The notes beneath the pieces are model-generated. The model searched no databases and had not been told where the DNA came from. It saw only the letters and a program-made list of their open reading frames with translations. Position numbers and translations under genes: made by a program. 64,000 bases of DNA, taken from NCBI GenBank assembly GCA_021234155.1, contig JAJEKV010000049.1, positions 7,103,427 through 7,167,426 of the forward strand, read 5' to 3'. Every line of letters begins with the position of its first letter. The stretch's first letter is position 1. Positions 1 to 10,685 of the stretch are shown here, in pieces. The DNA is from Isoetes taiwanensis (taxonomy: Eukaryota; Streptophyta; Lycopodiopsida; Isoetales; Isoetaceae).

Positions 1-1333
1 GGACATGATTGCATCAAATACTGTAACAGCCAAATGTGGTAGATGCACTCGTCTCATTATTGCCTTCACAGCATTCCTTCTATTTGACATGCATAAATTA
101 TTTATAGCCTTCGTGAAACAAACAGAGGCATAAATTCTCAAGCCACATATTTGGCAGTCAAATAAGCCATGTAATAACTCAATTTAGCAAAATGTTTTTT
201 TCGTGCACAAGGAATCAAGCATATAGTTATGTCCATGTTTAAGTCAGCCTAATGTTAATTTTGGATTCTATGAGATCTACTTAATACATCAAAAGAAATA
301 AGCTTTGTGGATTCTTCATTTGTAACATACACATGTGTGCATAATGTCACTACCAATAGAGTGTAGAAAATAACATGGCGAGGGTACCTTCATGTATGAA
401 AAGAAAAAACAACATGAAGTATGCAATGCAGAATCAAATCTCACGCACGATGAGATATTCTACAATACAATATAAGGCTGCAAATAAATCAGACAATTCA
501 AGAGCGTTAACAATTATTGTTATGGGCTGCACAAGGGAATGTGTTCAAAGTAAAACAACCCCCCAAAGGCTTATGTGGGTCAGCCAGTTCGCAAGCTCGA
601 CCACATTTGCAGAAAATGGTTCACCAAAGAGCTGGTAAAATTCGTACTTTCAAGGTATTTCACAGCAAAAATATAAGACAGATATGATGCTTACCTCCGA
701 TGTTTCCCTAGCCCTGCCAATACAATGCTTATCTCTGATGTTTGCCTAACCATCGCCATAGTTCATAGCTCGAAGTGCAAAGCCGTAAATAAAGATAATG
801 AGCTTCCAGAAGAAGATCCCTAAATTGCCAGGAAAACACAGTTCCTTTGTATCGAGCTTTCTACATTTTTATTTATAGAAATAATGTCAGCAGATAAGAA
901 GGAGAAGCATATAAGAAAATGTCTTCAAGATCAACCTCGGTTTGCCAGAGGAGCATGACGAAGATCACCCTAGCATGTCGGACGAGTATGAGGAAGATTG
1001 CCAAGATCTATTGCTGTATCGATTCTCGAAAGCCGGAGGTTCTGTGAGCTACTTGCAGACCGGCTGAGGTTCTGTGAGCGACATGCATCCACACAGTCCG
1101 GCAAGCTGCGAATCTTGTCGGGCTTAGGCCGCAGAGTCGGCGCCCTCAGACGCCGCACGATTTGCCATGTCACCATAAACCAATGGCCAAGATGGCCCCA
1201 ATTATCAACGATAGTCATTTAGTGTCCCACCTAATCTCAGCCATCCATGTCGATATATGGCATATCCAAGGACCCAGATTACCTATGTTGGTAAAGCCAA
1301 GCAGCCCTCTATAACACAAGGCGCCCAAAATTG
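1..1333. other. No recognisable gene
   Basis: AT-rich sequence without a convincing coding region on either strand. A GC-richer patch at about 1010-1200 contains the short string GAGGTTCTGTGAG twice, about 35 bp apart. It also has overlapping open frames on both strands with no family resemblance, so I treat these as chance frames. Confidence 0.5.
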
Positions 1334-1377
1334 AACCATTACGATTTTTTTTTTTTTTTTTTTTTTTTGTAATGGTT
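1334..1377. repeat. Inverted repeat around a poly-T run
   Basis: AACCATTAC (1334-1342) and its exact reverse complement GTAATGGTT (1369-1377) flank GA plus about 24 T residues. This would be a hairpin with a homopolymer loop. It lies directly left of the candidate TIR element at 1380-1980. Confidence 0.6.
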
Positions 1378-1379
1378 TG

Positions 1380-1980
1380 TTGGTGAAGACCAAATTCATA
1401 AATCAGTACATGTTAGTGGGTTCAAAAGTTTACAAACTATATCTAGTTATCTAATATGGTTCATCAACATATTTTTCTAAGGTGATAAGACAACATTGCT
1501 TTATGACATGGTATTGAAACGTGGCAATTTTAATTGGTCTCTGTAACAACTTAAACTATATGATTCTAATATGGTTCATAAACATATTTTCTAAAGTGAT
1601 AGAATAACATTGTTTTGTGACATGGTATTGAAACATGGCAGTTTTAATTGGTCTTTGTAACAACTTAAACTATATGATATGTACTATTAATTAATATGTC
1701 AAGTTTATTAAACTAGTATTTGATCACATCTATCTTCTTCAATATATTGACATGGTAATTTTAAGCGGATAATTATCACGATGCTTTACAGTGATTAATC
1801 ACCAATACGCAACGTGGTAAACGTGTGTAGTATTCACACGCAAACTTGTTCTTTTCATGCGTGATTTTTAGACAAAAACACATAATTTTTATGTGAGATT
1901 TTTCGCCGTGGTTTTTAGACAAAATAGACAAAAACGTTTTTCACACATGGTTTTTTTGAGGTGTGGTGGTCTTCACCCAA
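1380..1980. mobile_element. Candidate non-autonomous TIR (MITE-like) element
   Basis: The left end TTGGTGAAGACCA (1380-1392) is matched in inverted orientation by TGGTCTTCACCCAA (1967-1980), with one base of length difference. The interior of about 600 bp is AT-rich, non-coding and contains a 115-bp tandem duplication. I see no clear target-site duplication, so the family and the exact ends are open. Confidence 0.4.
1451..1680. repeat. 115-bp tandem duplication
   Basis: Two adjacent copies begin with CTAATATGGTTCAT at 1451 and 1566. Each runs through GACATGGTATTGAAAC and ends with AACAACTTAAACTATATGAT. The copies differ by scattered substitutions and short indels. The array lies inside the candidate TIR element. 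Confidence 0.85.
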
Positions 1981-2257
1981 AATAACAACAAATACATTGT
2001 TTTAATATGGAAGCTTTTCTTGGATAGTATTTTTTCAATTATTCACATGTTTGTAGTGCATCCAAGTGATATTTTTCGTACAAACATGTTTTTTTTCTTC
2101 CAAGGGATTTTGTCCAATTAGCCATAAAAAAAATTTCGCTTGTGTATTTGCTTTTACAATTGTGTACACAATAATAAATAGAAAAAGAATAACATTTAAT
2201 TGCCTCTCATACCATCTCTTCATCCCCAAAAACCTCTTTTAGAGCTTCTTGTTATGT

Positions 2258-2810
2258 GCTCGAACTGAGTGCTGCTTACGTTGGAACAGAATTGACCTCA
2301 ATGTACACATATACTTAAATGGAAGAATTGAATTTATCCTCTAGTTGGAACCTATTCTTGACCTTTACCTTTTTGTTTTCTGTTACAAATCCCTACAGGG
2401 TACTACTTGATTATTTGGAAAGAGACAGCAAAGCCAGTTCTCCATAATTCTCAATATCAGCTTATGCATCTTACAAGCATCTTATGCATCTTTAAGGGTA
2501 ATTGTTTGGAAGGATGACACCTTATTTTGAACAACTTCCTCCATGCTCAAGAACTCTATGCTGCTTACATTGAGACAGAATTGGCCTTGGACCACTTACT
2601 GGAAGTGCCGTCTTTCCTTAACTCTATTAAAACAGGAAGGAAAGGTCAAAAGCAAAAGAAGAAATGGTTATATATAGCTATGCTTAAATGCAAATTTGAA
2701 CTTAATTCTCTAGCTGGAACTACTCTCTGTTACAAATCCTGCAAGGTACTACTTGAATTATTTTGAGAAAGCTAGCAAAGCAGCTTTAAGGGTAATTGTT
2801 TGAAAGGAGA
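2258..2810. repeat. Diverged direct repeat (about 260 bp, two copies)
   Basis: Copy 1 (about 2258-2515) and copy 2 (about 2546-2810) share the order of several blocks: a CTGCTTAC segment, a GGAAC...CTGTTACAAATCC segment, TACTACTTGA and TTTAAGGGTAATTGTTTG. Copy 2 has an internal insertion. No coding function is recognised. Confidence 0.65.
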
Positions 2811-3869
2811 AAGCATATACTTACCTATAAGTTGCGGTCTCTGCCCATCTGTTCATAAAATGCTTAAAAAGATTGTTTTGTATACAAAGCTACCACACAA
2901 TGTTATGTCCATTTGAGAAGAAGCAGGCAAGGCAAAAGGAACTGAGGAGATAAGCAACACAGGGGTTTTTCTGCAAGGATCAATCCTGTATCATTTAGAA
3001 TTTTCATTACCTTTATTGCAAAATGCACTGCCATTAATTCTAGTCTTTGAAAAGCAACCTTGTCTTTCATAAAGACTGTGAACTTTTTGGACCTAGATAA
3101 AGATTGTTAATGTTTTAATGATGATATTCTTTTTCTTCTAGATTGTCATCCTAGGCAAGAGAGCATTGCAAGCCGTTTGCATTATCAATCATGAAGCCTC
3201 TATTCTTGCCATGAAAAAATAGATTAGCTTCATGCAGTGCCAAATATGAAGAATTCTTTTATCCAACAAATCTTCATATCTCGGACTCATGTAGTTTTTT
3301 CATGTTCCTTACGCTCTGTAAATGCAACCAGAACATAATTGTTCTAAGAACAATTATCTAGCCCTGTCCTAAGCAATAGATATGTCCAATAGGAATTAAT
3401 AATTTTTCTTAACAGTAGCAACGTTACTAGGATATGTACGAAACCCCAAAATGTCATATCTTTGAGGCTCCTGTCCAGCCACCAAACCAGCGGCTAATAT
3501 ATGGTCTTGAAATGTGCTCTTTGCTGGAACTTGAAGTCGCACCCAAAACACCAATATTCATAATGGACAGGCCACTAAGCAGATCCTAAAACAAAGACGA
3601 ACTATCCTCATGTTTCTTAATAACTGCTAAAATGAAATGTCTTTTGTACCAGCTAAGTAACATGCAACACTACATCAGCTTCTAGAATGAAGACTCACCT
3701 TATTTCTGGATTAGAAGATATACCCAAATTGCAAGAGTAGGAAGACATCACAGTCCCATGGCAATCATTGAACTCTACTGCTGGACCTTGCAATCTTACT
3801 TTATGGCTGGATTCATATACCAAGTTGTTCGCCTTCATTTTTATTTTTACAGCCTTTTTCCTTTACCCC
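2811..3869. other. No recognisable gene
   Basis: AT-rich sequence with no RNA gene, transposon end or protein family that I can recognise. It lies on the 3' side of the reverse-strand PPR relic and could include its former 3' flank. Confidence 0.4.
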
Positions 3870-4591
3870 TGCTGCAAGTATTCTTAGCCCCTCTATTCTA
3901 ATTATTTACAAAGATACTTGCCATAAGTACATGGGAAGCAGCATTTAACCAATCTGTTCTGACAAGGTGCTTCCCCATAAGTTTTTCATCTACTAAACAA
4001 TGCTGCCACTGCTTCTTCATAAGTTGGGCAAGTTATTTCCCTGCTTCATGCATTGTCTTAATCATGCAAGAACATCAATCTATGTCTGGTAGGTATAATT
4101 CCATAGTTGCTTGCATTGCCCCTTCGTAATTTATGTGGTATCCTTGTATTATTGCATATTCTGATGCAACATCTTGGGCCCCTGCAAGTGTTCTTAGCCC
4201 TCTATTCTATTCATTTGCAAAGATACTTGCCATAAGTACACGGGAAGCCACATTTAACCAATCTTTCTGACAAAAAGCCTCCCCATAAGTTTTGCATCTA
4301 CTAAACAAAGCTGCCCCTGCTTCTTCAGAAGGTGGGCATGGTGCAATCTCAAGTAATTTCCCTGCTTCATGCATTGTCTTGATCATGCAAGAACATCAAT
4401 CTATGTATGGTAGGTATAGTTCCATAGTTGCTTGCATTGCCTCAAAAATACCCAGGCCTTTCTTTGCAAACAGTTAGAAGGCACAAAAAGGTAGATTGGG
4501 TTCATTGTCATTTCTCAACGCATTCTTACCTTCGTAATTTATGTGGTATCCTTGTATTATTGCATATTCTGGTGAAACATCTTGGGCCACC
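3870..4591. repeat. Tandem duplication of the PPR relic 3' end
   Basis: Unit 1 (about 3870-4181) and unit 2 (about 4182-4591) share AAGATACTTGCCATAAGTAC, CTACTAAACAA, GCATTGTCTT, AGAACATCAATCTATGT and GTGGTATCCTTGTATTATTG in the same order. Unit 2 carries extra sequence near 4450-4530. The join is visible where CATCTTGGGCC runs directly into CCTGCAAGTG at about 4181. Confidence 0.85.
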
Positions 4592-5230
4592 ATATTATGA
4601 AAGACATCCCCTGTCTCTGAAAGCCACCTTTTGCATACATGTTGATCAAATCAGTGCCAATGAAAGCATTTCCTTTACCTATTAATTTCGTGCTGCACAA
4701 GATTGATGACAATTGGATGGCAAAGATAACATTTGGTAATTCTATCAGGATTAATTTATGGTGGAAAAAAATGTACGCAACCAATTCAGATGCCAAAAGG
4801 CATAGTGAACAAGCAAGATCTTCATATTCATGATGATGTGGGATCTATCTTGAGTTCTGTGAAAGCAGATTGAAAATCTCTTTTCTACAGGATTAATGCA
4901 AAGCACAATTCCAAGCTCTGCAAAAAATAATAGACAGAAACATAAGCATTTTGGAGAGTACGGACATACCTGTATTGGAAGCCATTGTAATGGGTCCACG
5001 ACATGACATTCTCAATGGTGGATGCCACCACCAAATCATGTGCAGCAAGACAAGCATGAAAAAGCTTACATGCATGATCTCAGTTAAGATTTGATCTTCA
5101 TGTTGTGAATCCTCTCAAACAATGTAAAAGCCTCCTTCTTATTCACAGTATTCGCATATCCTACATCATTGTCAGTAGACAGCTACTACATCAGCACTTT
5201 TGGCAAAAGGAAACAGTTAGCCAGTATGCT
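3870..5230 (-). pseudogene. Pentatricopeptide-repeat (PPR) protein relic
   Basis: Intact PPR proteins of this type bind organellar RNA. On the reverse strand several short open stretches resemble plant PLS-class PPR proteins. Around 4640-4600 the peptide GTDLINMYAKGG matches the common ALIDMYAKCG-type motif. Around 5150-5080 the order resembles EAFTLFERIHNMKIKS followed by a Cys/His-rich PPR-like stretch. Further 3' (about 4400-4190 and 4090-3880) fragments such as ASHVLMASIF resemble the E-motif YVLLSNIY. Many stops and frameshifts separate these stretches, and no continuous reading frame exists. The 3' part is tandemly duplicated. Homology to the B and C units stops near 5230, so the relic belongs to the flank of BiP copy A. 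The family assignment rests on motif similarity only. Confidence 0.55.
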
Positions 5231-5521
5231 GTCAATCCTCCACATGCTGCTATTACATGCAACAAAACGAATTTAAGGGGCATATAGTATTTGCGCATAA
5301 AATCATCATACTCTTCCATTTCGTGCCAAGATCGGCCAGCAAAGAATTAGGTTCAATAAGAACTCATCAAGAAGAAAAAAATAATGCTTGCCTTTTTTTT
5401 CCCTTTTCCCTTTTGCGTTTCTTTTCATTTCCTTTGCCCTTTTCCTTGCTTGTTTAAAAGAAGCAGAGTGGTGAGAAGCAGAAGCAGAAGAGAGTGTTGA
5501 GAGAAGCAGAGGCAGTAGAGA
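5228..5521 (+). promoter_or_regulatory. Conserved upstream/5'UTR segment of BiP copy A
   Basis: This segment is shared with the sequence upstream of copies B (about 23137-23433) and C (about 36176-36474), and homology ends abruptly at its left edge. It contains a pyrimidine tract (about 5390-5460) followed by a purine-rich AGAAGCAGAAGC-type leader just before the ATG. CATAAAAT near 5295 is the only weak TATA-like string. I find no canonical ER-stress element (CCAAT-N9-CCACG), so stress control cannot be claimed from this piece. Confidence 0.5.
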
Positions 5522-7523
5522 ATGTCGAGGGAAGTAGCTCATGTTAGCAGATTAGGTCTATGCTTGGTTTTTCTTACAATTTGGGTTGTATCTGTAGCAG
5601 CAGGCGCAGAAGAAGCTCCCAAATTAGATACAGTAATTGGTATTGATCTGGGAACAACATATTCTTGTGTGGGTGTTTATAACAAAGATGGGCATGTAGA
5701 AATCATAGCCAATGACCAGGGAAATCGAATCACACCATCATGGGTAGCCTTCACAGATTCTGAAAGGCTTATTGGAGAGGCAGCCAAGAACCAAGCTGCT
5801 TCTAACCCCGAAAAGGACAATTTTTGACCCTAAACGTTTGATTGGAAGGAAGTTTGACGACAAAGAAGTCCAAAATGATATGAAACTATTGCCCTACAAG
5901 ATCATCAACAAAGATGGGAAACCTTATATACAAGTTAAGATCAAGGATGGCGAGAAGTTAAGCTTTTTAGCCCGGAGGAGATTAAGCTATGATTTTGATA
6001 AAAATGAAGGAAACTGCCGAGGCATTCTTAGGAAAGGTCATAAAAATCTTTGTTATCAACGTCCCCGGCTTATTTCAATGATGCACGAGACAGGCCACAA
6101 AAGATCTTTGGTATCATTCTTTGGACTTAACGTGGCTCGTATTCTAAATGAGCCAAGCTGCGGCGAAACATTGGCTTATGGACTTAATGAGAAGGGAAAC
6201 GAGAAGAACATACTTGTGTTTGACCTTGGTGGTGGTACCTTTGATGTCGACATCTTAACAATTGATAATGGAGTATTTGAAGTTTTAGCCACAAGTGGTG
6301 ATACTCATCTTGGCGGAGAGGATTTTGACCACGTAATTATGGAGCACTTCATTAAACTCATCAAGAAGAAGTACAACAAGGACATTAGCAAGGATAGCAG
6401 GGGCTATTGGGAAACTCCGTCAAGAGGTGAGGCGTGCAAAGAGAGCGCACTCAAGAACCAGCACCAAGTTAGAATTGAGGTTGAGAGTCTTTTTGATGGT
6501 GTTGATTTCTCTGAACCACTTACCAGAGCAAGGTTTGAGGAGCTTAACAATGACTTGTTCAAGAAGACATTGGGCCCTGTTAGGAAGGCCATGAATGATG
6601 CTGGCCTTAAGAAGTCGCAGATTGATGAAATCATTCTTGTTGGAGGAAGTACTCGTATCCCAAAGATACAGCAATTGTTGAAGGACTACTTTGAGGGCAA
6701 GGAGCCTAGCAAGGGAGTCAATCCTGATGAGGCTGTAGCCTATGGTGCAGCAGTTCAAGGAGGCATTCTAAGTGGGGAAGGCGGCGAAGAGACTAAAGAT
6801 GCACTCATCCTTGATGCCACTCCTTTGACCCTTGGCATTGAAACTGTTGGTGGAGTGATGACAAAGCTCATTCCCAGGGGTACTACGATTCCAACTAAAA
6901 AATTCCAAGTGTTTAGCACCTATCAGAATAAGCAAACAACCGTGTCTATTCAGGTCTTTGAAGGAGAAAGAAGCTTGACAAAAGATTGTCGGGAACTTGG
7001 AAAATTTGATTTGAGCGGTATTGCCCCAGCTCCAAGAGGTATTCCTCAGATTGAAGTTACTTTTGAAGTAGATGCAGATGGAATTCTAAAAGTGAAGGCA
7101 GAGGATAAGGCGTCCGGTAAGGCAGAGAAGATCATCATTACTGCTGACAAAGATCGTTTATCTTCAGATGAGGTTGATAGAATGATCAAGGAGGCTGAGG
7201 AATATGCAGAGCAAGATAAGAAGGTGAAGGAAAAGATTGATGCCAGGAATAGATTGGAGACATATGTGTACAACATGAAGAGTTCAATTGGTGACAAGGA
7301 CAAGCTAGCGGATAAGCTAGATTCTGATGACAAAGAAAAGATTGAAGCTGAATTGAAGGAAATCTTGGAGTGGTTGGACGATAACCAAAGTGCTGAAGGG
7401 GAGGATTTCGAAGAGAAACTGAAGGAGATTGAGGATGTTTGCAATCCCATAATAACCAAGGTTTATCAAAAGACTGGTGCTCATGCCTCAGAGGAAGAGG
7501 ATGAAGATCACTCCGAGCTGTAA
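5522..7523 (+). CDS. BIP: Luminal binding protein BiP (ER HSP70), copy A, frameshifted
   Basis: BiP is the ATP-dependent HSP70 chaperone of the ER lumen. The start at 5522 gives an N-terminal signal peptide (hydrophobic [16 protein letters not shown], residues 13-28), followed by the HSP70 signature IDLGTTYS at residues 41-48. Further signatures [11 protein letters not shown] (about 6220) and VGGSTRIPK (about 6640) are present. The substrate-binding and lid regions follow, and the protein ends in HSEL. Total length is about 666 residues, normal for plant BiP. One extra A in the run at about 5812-5816 breaks the frame. The stretch 5950-6190 and the part near 6400-6440 are locally scrambled by small compensating indels, damaging the ATPase domain. 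No introns are visible, although plant BiP genes usually have several, which suggests a retrocopy origin. There is no poly-A tail. Several lesions lie at CAG/CTG sites and may be sequencing errors. The family is certain; functionality is doubtful. Confidence 0.85.
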
Positions 7524-7684
7524 ATATCTTGAGACATTCAAAATTCATGGTCGCGAGTAATGACACAAATACTTGTAGATATGGAAATAGTCTGAGATGT
7601 ATATTAGCTTATGCTTATTATCTGGTTTTCACACCACTTGTCTTAGCTTTCAACTTTTCTAATAACTTTTAAAATTTTGCACAG
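7524..7684 (+). other. 3'UTR/downstream segment of BiP copy A
   Basis: This segment is shared with the regions 3' of copies B, C and D and with the free-standing BiP tail stubs. It includes TTGAGACATTCAAAATTCAT and ATTAGCTTATGCTTATTATC. At about 7684 the A unit jumps from this segment directly into module Y, whereas B and C continue into module X. This marks a rearrangement breakpoint. Confidence 0.8.
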
Positions 7685-8696
7685 TTTTCCACGTTTTAAG
7701 GCTGCTACAGCCGCCATTGGCAGGATATGACAGGGTAGCAATGGAGCAGTTGTGGAAATAGGGTGCGGAAGGAAGCCGTTTTCCAGTTTCACAAATTTGT
7801 AAAGTTCGTGAGTTACTTTAGAAAGCATCTTCACAAAGCAAGCTTCTTTATATCCTATGAAGTTTTCTTCTCTTTTGCAATGCGTGGCTTGGTGGTTGGA
7901 TTTGCTACATCTAATTTAGACAACAAAAATAACCCAAATAATCTGTCATTTCTGTGTTGATTCCCTTGCTCCAGAGGTCCAAATCTAGCGCTCCATCCTC
8001 CTAGATGTCTCTAGGTTTGATCCTGTCTCCCTCACCTTGCCATTTGCATTATTTTCGATCTTCTTTATGATAACTCCGGGCATTGGCACAAAAGCTGTCA
8101 TTGTTTATTATGATGTCTGCATGATTGGGTTGGAATGAAGACCCACGAGTAAAGAATTATATAATTTAGATACAGAAACATGTGCTCTTATTCACATGCA
8201 CATGGCAAAGAGATTTCTTTGCTTCTAATATGATGCCAAACCAAGCCTAGTTCTCTTCATTTGGGAGGATGGAGCCCCTAAAAAACTGCTTTTATCGTTG
8301 CTTTTACCTCTGTTGTATATGATAACAGATTTAATGACAAATAGACTTCTGTTGGAATCTGCATGTTATAGCGCTCTGGCCATGGGATGCACATGATGTG
8401 CCTTATTATTTATGTTTCATTATCTTATATTCTATCTCTCTCTCTTTCTCTTAAATATAGTCAATGTGTGCGCTCCGATTATTTTGTACTTTGGTACTTT
8501 TACAATGTTGGACTAGCAAGGAAATTGCAATTTCTGAGTTCCTCCAAGGTATTAGTTCGCGAATGCTTCTTAAAAAGGCAGTAGAAGCCCATAACTATAT
8601 GCTTTATAATGTCTGCATGTATTCATTGGTTAAAGTCTTCTATATGCTTTCTAATCTTTCCATGCCTTCATTGGTTAAAGTCTACCATCAGGTTCT
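7685..8696 (+). repeat. Modules Y and Z, forward orientation
   Basis: Reverse complement of about 19640-18650 in the B unit and 32640-31640 in the C unit. Module Y (7685-8045) includes GGAAGCCGTTTTCCAGTTTC. Module Z (8048-8690) contains a short TC microsatellite near 8435. Small open frames on both strands recur in every copy because the DNA is repeated. None resembles a known protein. Confidence 0.85.
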
Positions 8697-8920
8697 GGGT
8701 GTCTGGGCGTTTGGTCTAGTGGTAACACACTAGTTCCTTAGCAATGTGGTCTCGAGTTCGAGACCGCCCAGAATCACACTCGGTACTGTTGGGGGTCAAA
8801 TCCTAACAGACGCAATGTAAGGTGGTTGGGGGCAGGGCCCAACCGAGCAATGTAGTGTGGTGTGTGGTCACATGTCCAGTTGGATGCTGCCTAGTGGCGT
8901 GACATTAAAATACTATCTAT
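8697..8920 (+). mobile_element. tRNA-derived SINE insertion
   Basis: The 224-bp insert interrupts module U/Z between GGTTCT and CTATTGATGAAATCG. The second copy of this site at about 10790-10810 reads straight through and so is the empty allele. The head has an RNA polymerase III A box TGGTCTAGTGG (8712-8722) and a B box AGTTCGAGACC (8755-8765), 32 bp apart. An 8-bp acceptor-like stem pairs TCTGGGCG (8702-8709) with CGCCCAGA (8765-8772). The 3' end is a short CTAT repeat. A target-site duplication is not clear. It has no coding capacity, as expected of a SINE. Confidence 0.8.
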
Positions 8921-9409
8921 CTATTGATGAAATCGTTTTAGAGAATTGGCATGTCATAAATTCTTTTACTTTTTTGCACGTAAATGCAGCATTGACTATG
9001 CCTTCATTGTAGCTTGCTTTTAATTTCTCTCTCCTACTTCAGTATTGTGCAAGTGGTTCATTTAGAAGAAAAGCAAGCCTTTTTTTTAAGGTGCATGCTA
9101 AGTTAGGTGAGTTTTATCATCTGCAAAACACAAACGATGCAAGAGATCTTGCAATTTATCTTTCTCACTTTTCTCTTCGCATGCGCTTTCTAGGTATCCT
9201 AAACATTGCAAAACATGTCCAGCAGAAACCATTAAGCTTGAATAATGTAAACATTTTGAATAATGTGGACAATTTGAGATTATGTAAACTTCATTAAACT
9301 TATTTGCTTACATTGATCCTTCATATGCTCTTGCTTACATAGTTAAAAGAAAGAGCAAAGCTATCAATCACTTTTACTATCTAAGCACTTTCACTTTTAC
9401 TATCACTTC
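8921..9409 (+). repeat. Module U (flank of BiP tail stub), forward
   Basis: Reverse complement of about 18640-18141 and 31630-31145. It also resembles 48698-49130 and the partial copy at 10800-11035. A frame of about 68 codons starting MHAKLGEFYH is preserved in three copies, but it has no recognisable domain and lies inside repeated DNA. Confidence 0.85.
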
Positions 9410-9663
9410 CACTCTGAGCTGTAAATATCTTGAGACATTCAAAATTCATGGTCATGAGTAATGACACAAATACCTGTAGATATGGAAATAGTAATATGAG
9501 ATGTATATTAGCTTATGCTTATTATCTAGTTTGTTCAAACCACTTTTCTTAGCTTTCAACTTTTCTAATAACTTCTAAACATTTTGCACACTCTTTATAA
9601 AAATTTGTCCAGCATGTTCAACATGCATTTACAACACTTTGCTTGCATGAAACAAAAGAAAAG
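9410..9663 (+). pseudogene. BiP tail stub (last codons plus 3'UTR)
   Basis: CACTCTGAGCTG followed by TAA (9410-9424) is the HSEL-stop end of BiP. It is continued by the BiP 3'UTR and the downstream sequence shared with copies B and C. The rest of the BiP coding region is absent: the left neighbour is module U, with a short repeat of CACTTTTACTATC type. Homology breaks at about 9663, inside AAAAGAAAAGAA. Confidence 0.8.
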
Positions 9664-9754
9664 AATTATCTTCTTATCATTATACGAAGATAAATTCAAT
9701 TGTCAAAACCAGATAGACAGCATTAGAGCGAGGAAAAAGGAGACAAACTAAAAG

Positions 9755-9910
9755 AAAGCCACATCTGGGCATCTCCACTAAAACAAATAACTAGAATACA
9801 ATGTTGAAGCCACATCTGGGCATCTCCACTAAAATAAATAACTAGAATACAATGCTGATATCGAAAGCCACATCTGGGCATCTCCACTAAAACAAATAAC
9901 TAGAATACAA
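9755..9910. repeat. Three tandem copies of a roughly 52-bp repeat
   Basis: Copies start at about 9755, 9806 and 9864. Each contains GCCACATCTGGGCATCTCC followed by AACTAGAATACAA. The copies are nearly identical apart from the linker. Confidence 0.9.
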
Positions 9911-10242
9911 AGCTATCCTTTGAAAGTGTAACCATTATAGCCTCTGGATTAAAAACCGATCCTTTTGGGTTTTCGAGGAAAAACCCCGATGATAATAGAA
10001 ACACTAGACAAAGATCTTTATCTGAACACAACTAAGTATAACAAGGCTTAAATAAGCCGATAATCTTCGCTTGAGAAAAGCCGGTAGTCATGACTCTCGA
10101 TCCGGTGTATACACCAATACTTGAATCTCCGGAAGCTCACTTAACTAACAACGCAGACATGCCGTGAGGAGGCTAATACATCAACCATATAGCCTAGCAT
10201 GGAGCTCACAATCTGCAACCATCCTCTGACAACCATCAAACT

Positions 10243-10356
10243 AGGCACGAGGGCCTCTCACAACCAATAATACTAGGCACGAGGGCCTTCAATCTCACAA
10301 CCAACCACTGGCACGAGGGCCACAAAACTCACAAACCTCCACTGGCACAAGGGCCA
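10243..10356. repeat. Degenerate tandem repeat with GGCACGAGGGCC core
   Basis: The core occurs at about 10244, 10276 and 10310, and as GGCACAAGGGCC at about 10344. The copies are 32-35 bp apart and separated by CTCACAACCA-like linkers. Confidence 0.8.
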
Positions 10357-10685
10357 CCATACACAAACATCTATATGCAAAGGGGTCACAAAATCATAAT
10401 CAATACTTGTCACAAGAAGCATAAAGGTCTTTCATAAATAAGCATATTAGCGGGATGGTTGAAGGGGTGGGTGGGTGGTGGTACAGGGTCGAGAAAGCAA
10501 GGAAGCATAATGCAGATGTGCAATACAATGCTAGAATACAAAGTTGTCACTATGTTTCCTCCAAACAAGAGCCTGCCACAATACACATTAACCATGATGC
10601 TAATGCTGCTCGAACCATAAATCTTCACCAAAACATAAGATGCACCACAACATGCAAGCCACACATTAGCCACATGCTAATGCTG

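Larger units (their letters stand above)
9664..10685. other. Insertion-like block with short tandem repeats
   Basis: Most of this block is absent from the matching positions in the B and C units, apart from two small pieces. About 9740-9800 reappears inverted at 48640-48680. About 10159-10225 reappears at 13069-13135. It contains two short tandem arrays (listed separately). No coding gene is recognised, and the open frames around 10410-10750 overlap on both strands. Confidence 0.6.

Noticed and set aside
6404-7566. Long reverse-strand frames across BiP copy A
   Set aside because: They are antisense shadows of the BiP coding sequence and have no domain of their own.
8702-8772. Functional tRNA gene
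   Set aside because: The acceptor stem pairs well, but the T-stem does not pair with a standard 7-nt loop. The sequence is also joined to a 150-bp tail within an insertion, so a SINE fits better.
9091-9297. 68-codon frame MHAKLGEFYH..., also at 18262-18468 and 31260-31466
   Set aside because: Conserved only because module U is duplicated. No domain, signal peptide or homologue is recognised, and the frame is lost in other U copies.
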